DNA from: Sweltsa coloradensis | Taxonomy: Eukaryota; Arthropoda; Insecta; Plecoptera; Chloroperlidae | Assembly: GCA_024449915.1 (NCBI GenBank) | Contig: JAMZAV010001289.1 | Location: 1-64,000 of the forward strand | Length of the DNA stretch: 64,000 bases | Direction: 5' to 3' | In this document: positions 46,320 through 59,992 of the stretch, one piece after another | Position numbering within the stretch: the stretch's first letter is position 1 | How the letters are laid out: each line of letters starts with the position of its first letter | Made by a program: the position numbers and the translations under genes | Notes under the pieces: generated by a model | What the model saw: only the letters and a program-made list of their open reading frames with translations | Told to the model about the DNA's origin: nothing | Databases searched by the model: none

Positions 46320-48360
46320 TAGAATATACAAGTGACTGAATTATTCAAGTGGAAATTGTAATAGATCAAGAACAAGTGAATGTCATACAAGTGTATGCAC
46401 CCCAAACTGGAAGACCTATTGTTGAGAAGGAGAAGTTTAGAGAAGAATTAGAAGCTTGCATTGAAGAAAATGGCGTTATCGTTATGGATGATTTCAATGC
46501 CATGGTTGGAGAGCGTAGAAAGGGTTACGAAGAAGTATTAGGTCCACATGGCTGGGTAAAGAGGAATGCAGATGGACTAAAAATGTTAGAATTGTGTGCA
46601 CAAAACTCTTTGAAAGTAGGAAATAGCTGATTTGAGAAAAAGAGGTGCAGGCATAAGATAACAAGATATGGATATTGATACGAGGAAACAAGGCTTGAAT
46701 CCATTTTAGATTGTATTTGTGTGGGGAAAGGAATAGAAAAGAGGTTAGAAGATGTGTGGATTGTACCATCAGTATAGCATTGGATAGTGACCACAGATTG
46801 CTGGTAGCTAAAATCTATGAAGGTAAAAATATCGTGAATAACAGAAGATCAAAGAAGACGCGAATTAAGGTGTGGAAGATACAAAGAAAAGAAGAAAGAG
46901 AAAAGTTTAGGCAAAGGATACAAGAAATGTTGCCATGTGGGGACATTCAAGGAATTGAAGAAGAATGGCAAGGATTTAAGACTGCGTTTGTAACTAGTGC
47001 AGAGGAAGTATGCGGAAGAGCAATGGGGAGAAGAAAAGAGAAGGAAACACCGTAGTGGAATGAAACAGTCAAAGAAGCTGTGTACGATAAGAGACTGGCA
47101 TGGACAGAGAAGATCAAGAATTATACAGAGGGAAATGTCATAAAATATGTGAGGGCAAAACAAACGGTAAAGCAAATAGTGAGAAATAGGAGGAAGATTT
47201 TCAAGGAAACAAAAAAATTGTTGTACAACATTATTAAGGAGAAAAGGGGAAGAGTTTTAGAATCACATTTCATACAAAAAGAAGACGGAACCGTTACAAA
47301 CGACTCGCAGGAGAAGAAAACGTTATGGAAAAACTATTTTGAGAGTTTGTTAAATGTATAGAATTTAAGGAAAGGAAGACCAGCGCACAAAAGTATTACG
47401 GTACCGAAGATAGTCCTAGCGAAGCAGGAGAAGACGAAGTAGAAGATAAGGAAGAAGAAGAGCTCTCAGAAGCGGAAGTTAAATTGGCACTGAAGGAAAT
47501 ATAACGGGAAGGCACCCGGGGTGGATGATGTAGTTGTAGGTATCGCAGAGAGTTTCTTCCAGTTAGTGAGAAAACTGCTTTGGAAAAAGAATCCAAAGGG
47601 GGGATGAAACTTTTTAATATAAAAGCAATTTTGTACTGGTATCACAATTGGCGTGCAGTGCAGGACATGTCCAGTTGGGGGAAAGAAAAAAGAAAAATTC
47701 AAGCTGCGGAAATAAAATTTTTAAGGAGGGGGAAATGGGATTTTACGAAGATTGATAAAAATGAGGACATGAATTTAAGGAAAGAACTAGGAGTAGAGAG
47801 TTTAAATTTTTAAGCTGGGGAAAGAAAGGCGAGGGGGTCTGGACACGAAGAGGATGCAGAAGGACGGATTGAAGATGCAGTTTTATCAAACCGGGAAAAC
47901 AAACAGAGAAAAAGAGGGGGGCCCAGATGAGGTGGGAAAAATTTAGAAATGGGTTTTTGGAAAAGGAAAATGCACGGGAAAAGATTAACCAGGAAAGATG
48001 TTGGAGCCAAAAAAGGAAAAAACGGGGGAGGTCCCCTGGGAAGAAGCTGGGACAAAAAAGTAAATGGATGATGCAAGGAAGAAAAGATGATGTGGGGAAG
48101 GGTAGGCATGGCTAGCTGGCTTCGATAAGCCCGGGGAACCAAGAATGTGGTGGGAACCTCGCACGTCCCACCCCCTACCCGACTTAGTTGGAAATAGGGA
48201 TCGATATTAATTTAATAATTTTTTTCAAAATCAAATCTTTTAGTATTCGAATTCGATTCGTTGTTCGATCCGAAATCGTAAAAATTTTGAAGTATTCCAA
48301 GAATTTGAATCCGGCGCCAAACACATGAATAACTCGCAAATATATTGTGTTTATGGTGTC

Positions 48361-51197
48361 TAGCCTACCCGATATGACTATTTACGTCCGCTACGAGGCC
48401 TGTACGTTTTTGGGGTTTCCTGTCCGCATCTTGTACCCCTGTCTCTGGGTTTCCTAACCTAGCTATTTTTTTTTGTTCCGATGGCGGTTTATCTTTTTCA
48501 TTGCTAGGGTTTGCCGTCATTTGGTTTATCTCCGCGCGTCATTTTTTTGAGTTTGTTAGGTCCCGCGTTGACTGTTTTCAGGTTGACTACGGCGTTTCGA
48601 CGGCCTTCACCTGTCGTCAGTCTGTCCGCTTTTTAGCGTTGGGTTGCCCCGAGCTATGTCCCCCTGCGTGACAACCCTGGTTTCTATGTTCCCATCCTAG
48701 CGCGCGTTCTTTCTCGGCTGTATCGCGTAGGCTTGGCGTGCATCATGATTCCCCAAATCTCTCTAAGGAATTTGTTTTTGGTTTCCCTTCTTTTCTGCGC
48801 GGAAACTCGAGTGGGAAAACTCCCAACGCTCCCGGGCCCTACGTTTTCGCCCTGCTTACTAATTTATTCAGGGCCTTCCTAGGATATTCACCCATTTCTC
48901 TTCAAAAACTTTGTTTTTCCCACCCTCATTTCCCCTTTAGTGCAAACCCCGGTGTTTGACAAGCTTTCTGATTTGTTCGTCACTGGCGATAAAACGCTGT
49001 CCCTCAGGCTTCCTGGGTTCCACTTTCATTTTTCCCTACATGCAAGCCCTTTTTCCCCGCGATCATAGGGGAGGCGTGTCCTACGGTCGCCCCTACTCTC
49101 CGGCTGACGGTGGTGGCAACGCGCTTCCCGCCTCCGGGTCTACCTTAGATCCCCGCCTATCCTGCTCTTTTCCTTTCCCCTGGTTCCTTGCCTTTGACAT
49201 GTCAAACACTTTACGGCGGTTTCCCTATTATTGGTATGTGCGCCTACTGGGGCTGATCACAACGTCCACAAAATCCTAACCGGTAGTAGATATCTAGTTC
49301 AGGGCCCCTATCTCGCGTCGTATGACGATCGGGCCCCACGCGTTGGGCCCAATTTGTGGCGTTTCCCCCTCAAAGTCATCCACAACGTTAAGTCTTTCAA
49401 ATTGCATCTTTATTTACCGTTAATATCCTTCCTTCTTATCTAGTTTGTTGGGCGCCAGTAATAACTCTGGTTATTACGAGTTGTTCTACTCATTGTACAG
49501 GAATGTTGAAGACCAAAGGGAAAAATATCCCGCCCAAAAAAACACTGACTACAATGCAAACATGCGCTCACCACCTCGTGACATGTAGGACACACCCTTG
49601 CACCACAGTGTCACTCAGCTCACCGGGCTAGACTTCCACGGGGGTGGGGCGAGGCTGGCTGCTTCCCCCGTAGTCCGGGTGTGGCGCACCGCTTAGTAGT
49701 ATCTATTTTTAGGTTTTTCTGGGGGGGTTTTTATAGGGTGGTGAGGGCCCGGATTGTAAAAAAGGATTTTAAAATGAGTGAAACTTGGGCAAGCTTCGAC
49801 ACTGAAAATTAATCCTAGTAAATAATCTGAAAACATTATACAGGTTAAACAAGACCGATTTTAATTCCAATGTTTTTTAAAACAAGAAAAAACCCCCTTT
49901 TAGAATACTCAAAAATTAAAATGAAAAAAAGACCTGGAGGGTTAAATAAATTTAGTCAACACTGTCCTTTTGGTATTACGCATGGTTGTTTTCAGACCTA
50001 TTTCCACACTTACGAGGCTATTGGGGCGGGGGGTTGTTTGGGCAAAATGGGGGGTCGTAAAGGGGGTGGTTGGTGTTGGGGGTTTGGGCCTTTTTTGCAC
50101 GGGGCCGCGTGGGCGCTCCAAGGGTGCGATTACAATGGGGTGGACATGGGTATATCACGGGACTCACCAAAAGGAGAACTCCAACGAGTGTGGACCTAAA
50201 GGTACAAATGGTGTGGGTCTGAGTCCCCGTGTGTTACCACGTGGTCGGCTTTAGATGGAAATTCAAACTTATCGAATTTTAAAAGGATGGATTAAAGTGT
50301 TTTTCTATTGCTTTTGCAAAGAAATAAATTTAGATAGGTTTGATTAGGCCTAGGGGTTGTAGAGTGACCCTGGGATGCGGGTCGTCATGGTGGCGGGCTT
50401 GGGGTTAGTCCCAACATGGCATGGCTATTTTTTTCCCCCAAAAACCGCTAAATATCGAAAAATTATTAAAACGCACTACAATCATTTTTCGTTTTCCCCT
50501 AGGCCTTTTCTGGCTCGCACAAACCTGCCTTTGCGGCTATTTTACCGATTATTCACACTTACTGATTCGCAACGCCCCAAGGGTATAAGCCCTTTTACTC
50601 CACCCCAAAAGCACTAGTGAAGGGCCCTCCCGCTCATTGAGGTCGGCTCTTCCCTAGCGGGAAAAACTACAACAACACCGCATGATTGGACAATACGTAT
50701 CCCCTATTGGGCAGCGCTGGCGTGCTCTCGTTTGTCCCAATCACCAGCTACCCATCTTTTCTTCCAGTTTCCCCGCTCGTGGCACACAGTCAAAACAAAC
50801 GGTACGGGTGCACAGCGTTGCAATTCTGCAATACTTTCCCCAAACCCGTCGGGGCCCCTACACCCCTGCCTATTGGTGCATCCATAACTCCCGCTCGTAA
50901 ACGACTTCTCTCTCTTCGATTCTCAAACTGAGTTGCCGAGGCCTCCCCAAAAAACTTCGCCAACTAGCCCTATTCTCCCCAAAGGTCACATGAAATTTAA
51001 CACAGTGGAAATTTCCCCCCTGTTTGGGAACAACCCCTGGCTCTTAGACTTATTTCCCACATAAAAATACATTATCATAAAAAATAAATTTCATTGAAGG
51101 ATGATTTATTTTTAGATGGCTAATTAATTTGCATATTTATGAAATTTAAATTTTCCCGAAAATTTAATTTGGACAGAGGGGCAAGGCGACCCGTAAA
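48361..51197 (+). repeat. Noisy direct duplication, copy A
   Basis: Shares with 54800-57703 in the same order: 'acgaggcctgtacg', 'gagctatgtccccctcgtg'-type block, 'ctgatcacaacgtccaca', 'tagacttccac', 'aacactgtcctt', 'ccaatcaccagctac'-type block and 'ggcaaggcgacccgt'. Differences are almost all one- to few-base indels in homopolymers. Confidence 0.85.
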
Positions 51198-54100
51198 GTT
51201 CCCCCACTATTTTTTATTTGGATTTGGGCCCCCTGCAAAGTACAAAGTTACCCCAAGGCATCGACAGCTACATCTGCCCTTAAAATTTAACTTTTTTCCC
51301 AACACGACGGAAACCCACTTTTAAAAAAAACTAGTATAGGGGTAGTTGGGGTAAGGTGAACCTCGTCCAATTTAAAAGTACCCCGGGCACATCCAGGAAA
51401 ATCCCTTCCCTAAGACAAAAAAAGAAAAACCGCCCCCAAAGGGTGGCCCCAAAACAAACTATCTCACGGGTTTGCCAATAAAATTTTACTCCCGGGAATT
51501 CATAGGGAAGTCCAAGGTGAATTATCCCCTACTTCGAGATGAGAAAAAAAGTATTTTTCTGCTTTTTTCCCCTGACGGTACGCCACTGTACCCACGTGAC
51601 ACTGACAAAGCGAGATGCCCCCGGCGGCCGCATGCCTACCGCGCCACACCCCCCGGCACCCCTCCGGCCGTCAGTACACCTGTCATTGCATTGCCTCCGC
51701 ACAGCGGGCGCTAAGCAGCGCTGGTTTGCTTTACCCCTTACTTGTAGGCTCCTGAGCAAATGACGAAGAACAACTCTCTCTCGAACCCGGACTCAACCTC
51801 GGTTTTTTTTTCCCCAACAAAAACGGGACAATCCCCTACATCACTCCGTGAGTGTTTTAAAACCGGGCGTAGTCTCGTTCACTGACGCTTCCAGCTTAAC
51901 AAATTACACACGTCTGTTTAGGAATTTAAAAAAAACATTACAACTGAACTCGGTAGCATGGGCCAAACAAAAAAAACGATAAACCCTGGGGTGCCCCCAA
52001 AAAAAAAAAACAAAATTTAGATTCGCTACCGAAAAAGAAAAGGTCCCGCCGCGGCCAGGGTGGCAAAAACTATGCAAAACGGATACGGACAAATAAACAC
52101 TAAGAGGCGACGCCCCCAAAATTAAATTTGAACGGGCGGGGAACAACTCCCGCTACTAAATGGCGAAAAATTTATAAAAAGTTGTGACGTAGCAAAAATA
52201 ACAAAAATAAAAACCAAAATTCTAAACCCCAAAAAAGCACCCGTAGTGCTAAAACAAAGGTTCTTAAACCCTGCAAGTTGCCTGGCGTAGGGCCCCACAA
52301 AACTCAGGGGGTAAAAGGCTACCAGATCCTACAATAGTGAACGAAATCCCTAACTAAAGGTTGACTTTCGAGTAAAGACAATCTCGCTAAGCGGGACGGC
52401 CTCCGTCCCAGCCGGTACGGTCTCAAAACCCAAGCGCATTCTTGTGGTGGGTGGTGCACTCTGGCTCGGGTGTGCTGTTAACGCAGGGGGCTAACTGATT
52501 CCCATATGGGTAAAAAGACACGTATTACTTCTTCTTGGGTTTCCCTTTGGGGTAAACCCCGTGGTTGCCATAGTTTCCGTACAACTAGATGAGTTTCAGT
52601 CAGACTCGCTCGTAGGCCCCAAAACACAACCCGGTTCCTTATGACCCCGTGGTCCTCTACCCCTGTGGTTATCTGGCAAACCTTTCCTCTGCCCCTCGTT
52701 CCCCTTGGTGTGGTGTGTTGTTCCCCCCCTCCCTTCCCCTCTCCGCCCTTCTCTGGGGGTGGACGACTGCTACCCTCCTTTTTTTCCTTTCTTCCCCCCT
52801 AGGCACTTTGGTAAAACTTCCACTTTTCCTCCCTTTTTTTTTCTTTCACACCCCCCCTTTTTACATTCGACCCCTGTGCCGTGTTTTTCGTTCGCTCCTT
52901 CCACAAAACTCTGGCGTCGAGATTCATCTCGCTTTGGTTACTATACACAGCTCTTTGTCGAAACAAAATAACCCTAGCTAAAACCAACATTTAATTTGGG
53001 CCCCCGATATTGTTTGGGAAACCTCGTCGTTATACAAATTAAATAAATTTTAGGTAGCTCTCGGTTTTATAAAGAAGTAAGCACAAAGGGTACTATAAAT
53101 TAAAATGACTTTAGTACGCCTGGATTTATAAGATACATAAAATTTACGTTTACACATGAGGCTGTTGGCCCTTTGAAGGGATTTATTAAATTACAAATTT
53201 TAAAACACGTTTTACCCACCCCAAAAAGGAAAAGTAATTTTCAGCGGTCCGCGTACAAAAAAAGTAACGGGGGGTTTCCGTCCGAACTACTCACATTACT
53301 ACGTGGGGTCCATTCAGACTTAAAATTAAGCTAAAGCGAAAAAAGGAAAAAAAATTCAAAAACCGGTTGATCATGGACGGGGTTGAAAAAATTAAAACTA
53401 AATAAAGGGAAAAACTCAACATTGACTCAAAAAGCATATTCGCCAGAAATCAAGCTTGCGCCCAGGCGGTGTGGCGTTCCCCCACAAAAATAAAAAACCC
53501 TACGCCCTCCCCCAGACAAAACAAACATCGGAACCCCAGGCTCAGTGAAGAGGCACTAGATTCTATCGCGTAAATAAACGAAATTTTATGCCGTAGTGTC
53601 AAGTACGTCCTTTAGGGGCGACCCTGTCAGCCCCGGAGGTACGTCCTGGCTCAAAATCACACGAGATCTCAAAAAATGCTTGATCCCGGCGAGGTGTTCG
53701 ATGTAGCGTAGATTGGGGAAAATTTAATTTCCAACACAAAACAGTGCGTCCTTTGATGACGAATAAATTTAGAAGCCCTGCGTGGCAAAATCCCAAGTCA
53801 ATACCTTTCCCGATTGTGTGGGGTCCTGCGCCAGTCAACCCCTTGTTGCTTTAAAGGGTTTCTTTGTCCTTCTCGACAATGGGGGCAATACCCCGCCTTG
53901 CGAGGGGTTTGTCGATCGGCTACCCGCCCAGCTGTGATGAAGTAGTCAAAAAGACGCCCGGGGACGGCACGTGCCTTCGTTTTGGGCCTAGTTCGCACTC
54001 TCTCGCTGGAAAGCTGATAGCCTCTTCCCGTTTCCGTATCGGCTCGCCTGCGGTCCTAGGGTTTGACCCGTCTCGAATCGCGGGGATTACATATATAAAC

Positions 54101-54799
54101 CCCGAGGGGAAAAAAATTTCATTTTCATTTTTTAGGACTATTATATTTACAGCCATCCACTACACCCGGGCCCCAGTGAGCGCTTAGGCCTTCTTAACTG
54201 TGAATGGCCTCTACCCCCACACTACCTTTGGCCAAATTTCCCTTTTTACCGCCCACTCTAGGGGCATTCGTGGGTTTTGGTTTTCAACATTTTTTTTTTC
54301 TCTTGTCTGTCCGCGGGGGGAAAATTTACAAGTTTTTTTTTTACCCCGGGCCTGGCTACCCCACCAGCCTTTTGTTTTTGTTTTCAGCACGTGGGAAAAT
54401 TTCGGGATAAACCCACTACCCCCCCTCTGTCAGATCTCTTGGCTTTTTCGGGTGCTCCCCTGGTGACAAAGCCACCCCCACAGGCTCCCTGTACGGGTCT
54501 GCAGATTTGCGGGAAACCGTTTTTTAAAGCTTTACGAGTTCCTTGGGGCATGCCCGTGTTTATCATTGAAGTTTATCCTTCCCGCGTTAGGCCGCTCGGG
54601 ACATACTCTCATACCGTAGAACGCCCCTTTTTTCGTCGGCTTGTGACCAGGTTCGAACCCCCGCCTCGGTCCCGCCCTCGGGTTTCAGTGCTTTATTCAT
54701 TTCGGGGCGTAGTGCTGCGGTTCGGCATGACTCTCGGGCCACTGCCACTTTCTTCCGTCACCGTCATCTTCGGTGATTTCCCATCGGCCGAGGGTTTAA

Positions 54800-57703
54800 C
54801 CTACCGATAGACATTTACTCCCCACGAGGCCTGTACGATATTTCGGGTCTCTGTCCGACTTTTTTAGCCCCGTCCTAGGTTGCCCAACTAGCTAGTTTTT
54901 TTGTTCCGATTTGGGCGGGGGGGGATTTTTTTCAGTTGCTAGGTTGCCGCAGTTGGCTTTCCCGGCGTACATTCGTTTTGAGGGTTAGGTCACTGCGTTG
55001 ACTGTTTTTTTTTAGGGGACTACGGTCGTTTTTGACGGCCTTCACCTGTTTTTAGTCTGTCCCCTGTACGTTCAGGTTGTCCCGAGCTATGTCCCCCTCG
55101 TGACAAACCTGGCTTCTAGTTCCCCTCCTAGGTCGCGTTCTTTTTTGGCTGTATCGCGTACGGCTTGGCGTGCATCTGATTGCCCACAATCTCTCTAGGA
55201 ATTTGTCCCGTGCTTCCCTTTATTTTTCGCGCGGGAAATGGTCGGAAACCACAACGCTCCTCCTATCGTTTTGCCCCGCTTTCTAATTTATTCAGGGCCC
55301 TTCTCTAGGGTATTCATCATTTTTCTTCGAAACTTTTTTGTTCGACCCCCAGTTCCCCCTTTAGTGACACCCCGCGTCGTTTACAAGCTTTCTGATTCTG
55401 TTCGTCACTGGCGATGAACGAATTTCCCTCAGGACTTCCTGGGGGCCACTTTTAGTTTCCCGACATAGAAAAATCCTTCTTCGCACATAGCTGGGACGGC
55501 GAGGTCCTTACGGTCCCCCCTACTCTCCGCCTGACGGTTTTGGGGGCAACGCTGCTTCCGCCTCCCGGGCTAAACCCCTAGATCCGCGCCATCCTGCTCT
55601 CTTCCTCTCCGTGGTGTCCCTTTTTTTTTGACATGTCAAAAACCTTATCGGGGGTTTTTCCTATTATTGTGTCCCGGCGCCTACTAGGGCTGATCACAAC
55701 GTCCACACAATCCTAACCGAGTAGTAGATTCTAGTTTACGGCTCCTACTCGCGTCGTAGTGACTGACGGCCCCACCGTTGGGCCCAATTGTGGGCGTTTA
55801 CCCCCTAAGCCACCACTTTAAATAAGTCTTTCAAATTTCACGTCTTTACTTTGCCGTTAAAAACTCTCCTTCTATCTAGATTGGGGTTCGCCCAGTAATA
55901 ACCTAGGTTTTTACGAGTTGTTTACTCATTATACAAGAATGTTTTAAGACCAAGGAAATACCCGACACAAAAAAACATTTACCTACAAAGCAAATGACAT
56001 GCGCTCAACCACCTCGGACATGTAGGGCACAACCCGCACCACAGTGTACACCAGCTCACCGGATGCTAGACTTCCACAGGGGGGGGGCGAGGCTGGGTGC
56101 TTCCCTCCCTAGCCCCGGGTGCTGGGCGCACCTGCTTAGCCTAGTATCTATATTTTAGGGTTTTTCTGGGGTTTTTTAGGGGGGCTAGGGCCTAGATTTT
56201 AATAGGGAATTTAAAGGGGATGTGAAGGACATTCGGGCATGCATTCGTACACTGTAAAAAATTGGGAAATTTCCCTAGTATAATGAGTCTGAAAAACATG
56301 TGAACAAGGTTAAACAATGACTCGTTTTAAATTCCAATGCATTGGTCCCGAAAAAACCCCCATTTAGAATAAATTCAAATAATACATGATAAAACAAAAC
56401 CTGGTTGATTAAATAAAATTTTGTATCAACACTGTCCTTTGGTATGCTGACCGCGGTTGTTGTTCGACGACGCGTATTTCACACGGTTTCGAGGCGTAGT
56501 TGCAAGGGGGGAAAATTGAATTTTTAGGGGGAAAATGGCGTCGGGGTCGAAAACCCAAGTGGGGGATTTACCCGCACTGCTGTCGGTAGCGGATTATCCG
56601 GCACTTCCCCCCTCCTCACGCCCGGCTCGCGTGGGGCTCCAACGTGTCATTCAATAGGGTGGACATAGGGGTTGATCACAGGAATCAACCAAAAGGGGAA
56701 CTCAACAGGAGTGTGGACCTAATAGTACAAATGGTGTGGGTCCTGGGTTCCCGGGTTAAATTTGGTCGGCTTTGATGGAAAAATTTGAACATTATCGAAT
56801 TAAAAAGATGGATTGAGGGATTTCTATTTCTATTGCAAAAGAAATGAATTTTTGATAGGGGTTTGATTAGGCCTGATGGGGTAGAGTGGACCTAGGGTAG
56901 GTGGTCGTCATGGGAGGGGCTTGGGGGTTGTAACAGGCATGGCTTCTTCTTTCTCCCACAAACGCCGCTAAATATCGAAAAAATTATATAAAAAGCAACC
57001 CAATACACTTGCGTGTTCCTAGGCCTCTTTTTGGCTCGCCAAACATGCCTTTCGGCTATTTTACGCGATTTTTCCCCCGTACTGATTCGCAACGCGCACG
57101 TAGGTAAAACCCGTTGCTACACAACCCAAAAGCACTAGTGAACGGCCCCCCGCTGTAATTTAGGTCGGGTGGTTCCCTCTGGCCAAAAATACAACTAGCA
57201 CCGTGATTTGGGCAATACCAAACCCCTATTGGGGACGTCGGCGTGCTCCGGGTTTGTCCCAATCCCAGCTACATCTTTTCTTCCAGATTTTGCCCCCGTG
57301 GGACACGCCAAAACTAACGGTACAGGTGCACAGCGTTGCAATTCGCAAGCTAGTTTGCCAAACCGTCGTGGCCTAACCCCTGCTATTGGGCATCCATAAC
57401 TCCCGCTCGGGTCGACTTCCTTCTCTTCGATTCCGCTGGTGCCGAGGCCCCCACCAAAAAATTCGCCAACTAGCCCCATTCTGACCCAAAGGGCACGAAA
57501 TTTTTAACCCCCCCGGAAAAATTTTGCCCCCGTTTGGCACAAACCCTGGCTCTTAGACTTATTATCCCACTAGAAATACATTATCAGAAAAAAAATTATC
57601 ATTTAAAATGATGTTTAAATTTTTAGATGTTATTAATTTGCTATTTATGGAAATTAAATTTCGAAAAAATTTTAATTTGGGAAAAGGGGGCAAGGCGACC
57701 CGT
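54800..57703 (+). repeat. Noisy direct duplication, copy B
   Basis: Second version of copy A, offset about 6.45-6.5 kb. Landmarks are 'acgaggcctgtacg' (54824), 'ctgatcacaacgtccaca' (55690), 'aacactgtcctt' (56430) and 'ggcaaggcgacccgt' (57690). The sequences separate right after the last block. Confidence 0.85.
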
Positions 57704-58800
57704 TACAGCATGAGGTGCAGACCTAACAGGAGGTACAAGCCCCCCCTTGGGATTCATTCCCCCCCCCTTTGGATAATTGCCCATTCTAACGAAAACACTT
57801 GTAAAACGTGCACTGAGATTCAGTCGACTGCCCTTTCAGGGGTGAGTTCGTAGTGGCCGATTCGTTGGGAAAAAAAACACCACTTCTGGCAAATTTCCCC
57901 TATTCCCTTGGTTTTACACTTGCCTGTGATTGGGTTTCCCCAAACCCGCGCACTTTGAAGAGGGCGCTATTGGTCTAGGTGTGCTGAGTTTTTTTCCGTT
58001 TCTAGGCGAGAAATTGCCTCCACTCGCATTTTTATGACAGTTTGCTTTGCACCCTCCGCCGCTTGCCCTTGCGAGGCCAAGACGAAGACCAGTGAAGCGG
58101 GGGATGTGCGGTAGGCTTCCATTCCTGAGCCCAAAAAAACACAACTTGCTGGGCAAACCCCCCCCCCAGCCCTCGCTACTTCAGGGGGTTGGAAATCCCG
58201 TTACCTCTACTACCTAACCCCAAAAAACATCGCTGAAATTTAACCCAAAAAAATTGACTCCAGCTGTACTTCACAACAGAGTGACCATGAATTTTTAATA
58301 CTTGTGATATGTGACATCACGTAAATTTGATGCAATATGAAATTTACCTAACCCAAAAAATGCTTTCGTACAATTAAAAATTATCATATGCAAATACCTT
58401 TTAAAAAGAAAAAATCTCTGGGGAGGGCCTAAGGAGACTGGCACGGGCCCTGCGGTACAGTGGCGGGGGGGTGAATGGTGAAGTTTTTCAAGGGTTCTTT
58501 CGGGGTGTGGGAACCCCGTGGTTGGGTTGGTTCCCCCTTTTCCCTTCGGGGCTGTGCCTCCAATGTAGTCGTGATGTTTTCAGGGGGCGCAGGAATACAC
58601 ATAGGTAGGGTTTTAAACCCAAAAAACTTGGGAGGGGGCCCGTGTTTTGGATGTGCGCCCCCCTTTTTCAATCCCCCCCTTAATACCTTAGACCCTTGGG
58701 GGCCACTGGGTGACTTGGTAGATTGGTTTTTCTCGGTGGAGTGCGTGGGAAGCTCGGACGGTGGATGCGTTTTTAGGGCTTTTTGGCGGGGGTATCCCCG

Positions 58801-59338
58801 AGCTACAAAGGCATTTGCAATGAGTGGCAATACTTCGCCAAGTCCTCTTCATTCGAACAGATTCGACGTCCTCGATATATCGATATATCGCAAATATATT
58901 GATTGGTCGATTTTATTGTTTGCAATCGATCACGTAACATCATGGCTGCCTCGTATGTCACCGAAGAATTTCCGTTCGCGTCTTGTTTTTCAAGCATTCG
59001 AAAAAAACAACAGTGCGCTCTCTCTCTTGGACGATGATGGCAGGCTGCCTGCAGGCGTTGTGCAAGCGGACAGCGCAGCGCGCTTTGTCTCTCTCATCTA
59101 CACAAGCCCAAGCCGTGGCTAGGACGGTGGGCTGGGCGAAGAGAGAAGCAGCCACGTGCAGTCCAGCCGGCTCGAGAGTCGGGTGACTTTGATGCAACAG
59201 TCGGCAGGCGCAACAAAGCGTTGCGGAAAAGCGAGCGTATTTTGCTGTACTTACATTTTGCATATATTTAACAATTACGTGGTTATATCGCTGATATTTT
59301 GCAATTATGCAGATATTTCGCAGGATCACGCAGTTTGT
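58801..59338. other. Unassigned intronic stretch
   Basis: Sequence quality recovers here. 58870-58930 is AT-rich with 'atatatcgatatatcgcaa'. 59010-59200 is GC-richer. Open frames on both strands have no recognisable family. Confidence 0.4.
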
Positions 59339-59700
59339 CGCATTTTTTAAAACGCTTTATTATTGAGAAGGCACTGTTTTATAAGGCAGTTAAGTCCCAT
59401 CTAACATCTGCTGCTAAGAATTTGGTGCAGAGGAAGTGGGAGGAGGATGCAAAGGACAAGCCATGGCAAAGTATACTATCAAGAAAGACAAAACCACCCA
59501 GATATAAGAACAGAAAGGTCTCATCTGCACAGTTCAGACTTGACACAGGGCATGTCCTGTTGGTTCAACATTAACACAAAGTAGGAATGGCAGATTCAAA
59601 CCTAGATGCAGCTTGTGCGTTAGGCCTAAGGCAGAACAAAATCGACGAAATCTTTTCAGTTGTGAAAGGACTAAGTCTGAACTTGACGCGATGACAGATG
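59339..59700 (+). pseudogene. LINE C-terminal fragment with zinc-knuckle-like motif
   Basis: Translation gives KWEEDAKDKPWQS, VSSAQFRLDTGHVLL, then HKVGMADSN. After a frame change it gives PRCSLCVRPKAEQNRRNLFS ending in CERTKSEL. The QFR-TGH-LL ... GMADS-CSLC ... NLFSC layout is the usual C-terminus of many LINE polyproteins, with C-x2-C and a distal C. A stop (TAA at about 59572) and a frameshift show decay. Confidence 0.6.
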
Positions 59701-59818
59701 GCATGACACATGTACAAAGGGAATCCTGTCTCTATTGGATAACACGACAACACATGATGGCCGAGTAGGCCAATTGGGGGCATATGAAAAGAAGACGTTA
59801 TTATAGCTAAAAATACCT

Positions 59819-59992
59819 TTATATTGGAGAAGGGTTGACAGGTTGGGAAAACAAAGAGAACATAAATCCCAGCCTGAAGGGCTGGGACTGGGAGCGACAA
59901 AACTTTTCACCTGCTGATGACAACTGCAGCCCTTAAGGCTGGGATTTATGTTCTCTTTGCTTTCCCAACCTGTCAACCCTTCTCCAATATAA
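59819..59992. repeat. Fold-back with 56-bp arms
   Basis: Arms 59819-59874 and 59937-59992 (TTATATTGGAGAAGGG, 'gacaggttggga', 'gagaacataaatcccagcc') are nearly perfect inverted copies around a 62-base loop. The minus strand of the loop matches the hammerhead tail at 43655-43735. Confidence 0.88.

Larger units (their letters stand above)
43930..48195 (+). pseudogene. APE-type LINE (endonuclease / RT), interrupted and deleted
   Basis: 5' part 43930-44191: KIGTLNIVSLNGKMEELIDT, ELLGLSETKWMGKGEKDLRG and, after a frameshift at about 44142, VGFIASPRYKENIVLG. This is the start of an AP-endonuclease domain. After the insert, 46320 onward gives IEYTSD, IIQVEIVIDQEQVNVIQVYA, VIVMDDFNAMVG, and the long linker to YFESLLNV at 47340. 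47500-47580 gives NGKAPGVDDVVVGIAES, the opening of the RT domain. The catalytic RT core (FADD) is deleted: the next match is the C-terminal IKFLRRGKWDF / RKELGVESLNF block (47690-47815), then RTSHPLPDLVGN at the 3' end. In-frame stops (a TGA between TSD and IIQVE, a TAG in ETP-WNE) confirm it is dead. Such proteins are often mislabelled craniofacial development protein 2. Confidence 0.88.
48196..58800. other. Low-quality intronic sequence with a noisy internal duplication
   Basis: Long, GC-richer stretch with many spurious homopolymers and short frames of biased composition. No domain can be read. 48361-51197 and 54800-57703 are two versions of one sequence, differing by very many small indels. 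51.3-54.8 and 57.7-58.8 kb have no recognised content. Confidence 0.75.

Noticed and set aside
45642..46339. Two frames of about 125 codons on opposite strands
   Set aside because: They are mirror images produced by the palindrome at 45812-46319.
54277..54810. 177-codon open frame
   Set aside because: Inside the noisy region; Phe/Pro-rich translation of homopolymer runs with no domain.
58475..59122. 215-codon open frame
   Set aside because: It crosses the boundary between poor and good sequence, shows no family signature, and its second half overlaps frames on the other strand equally well.
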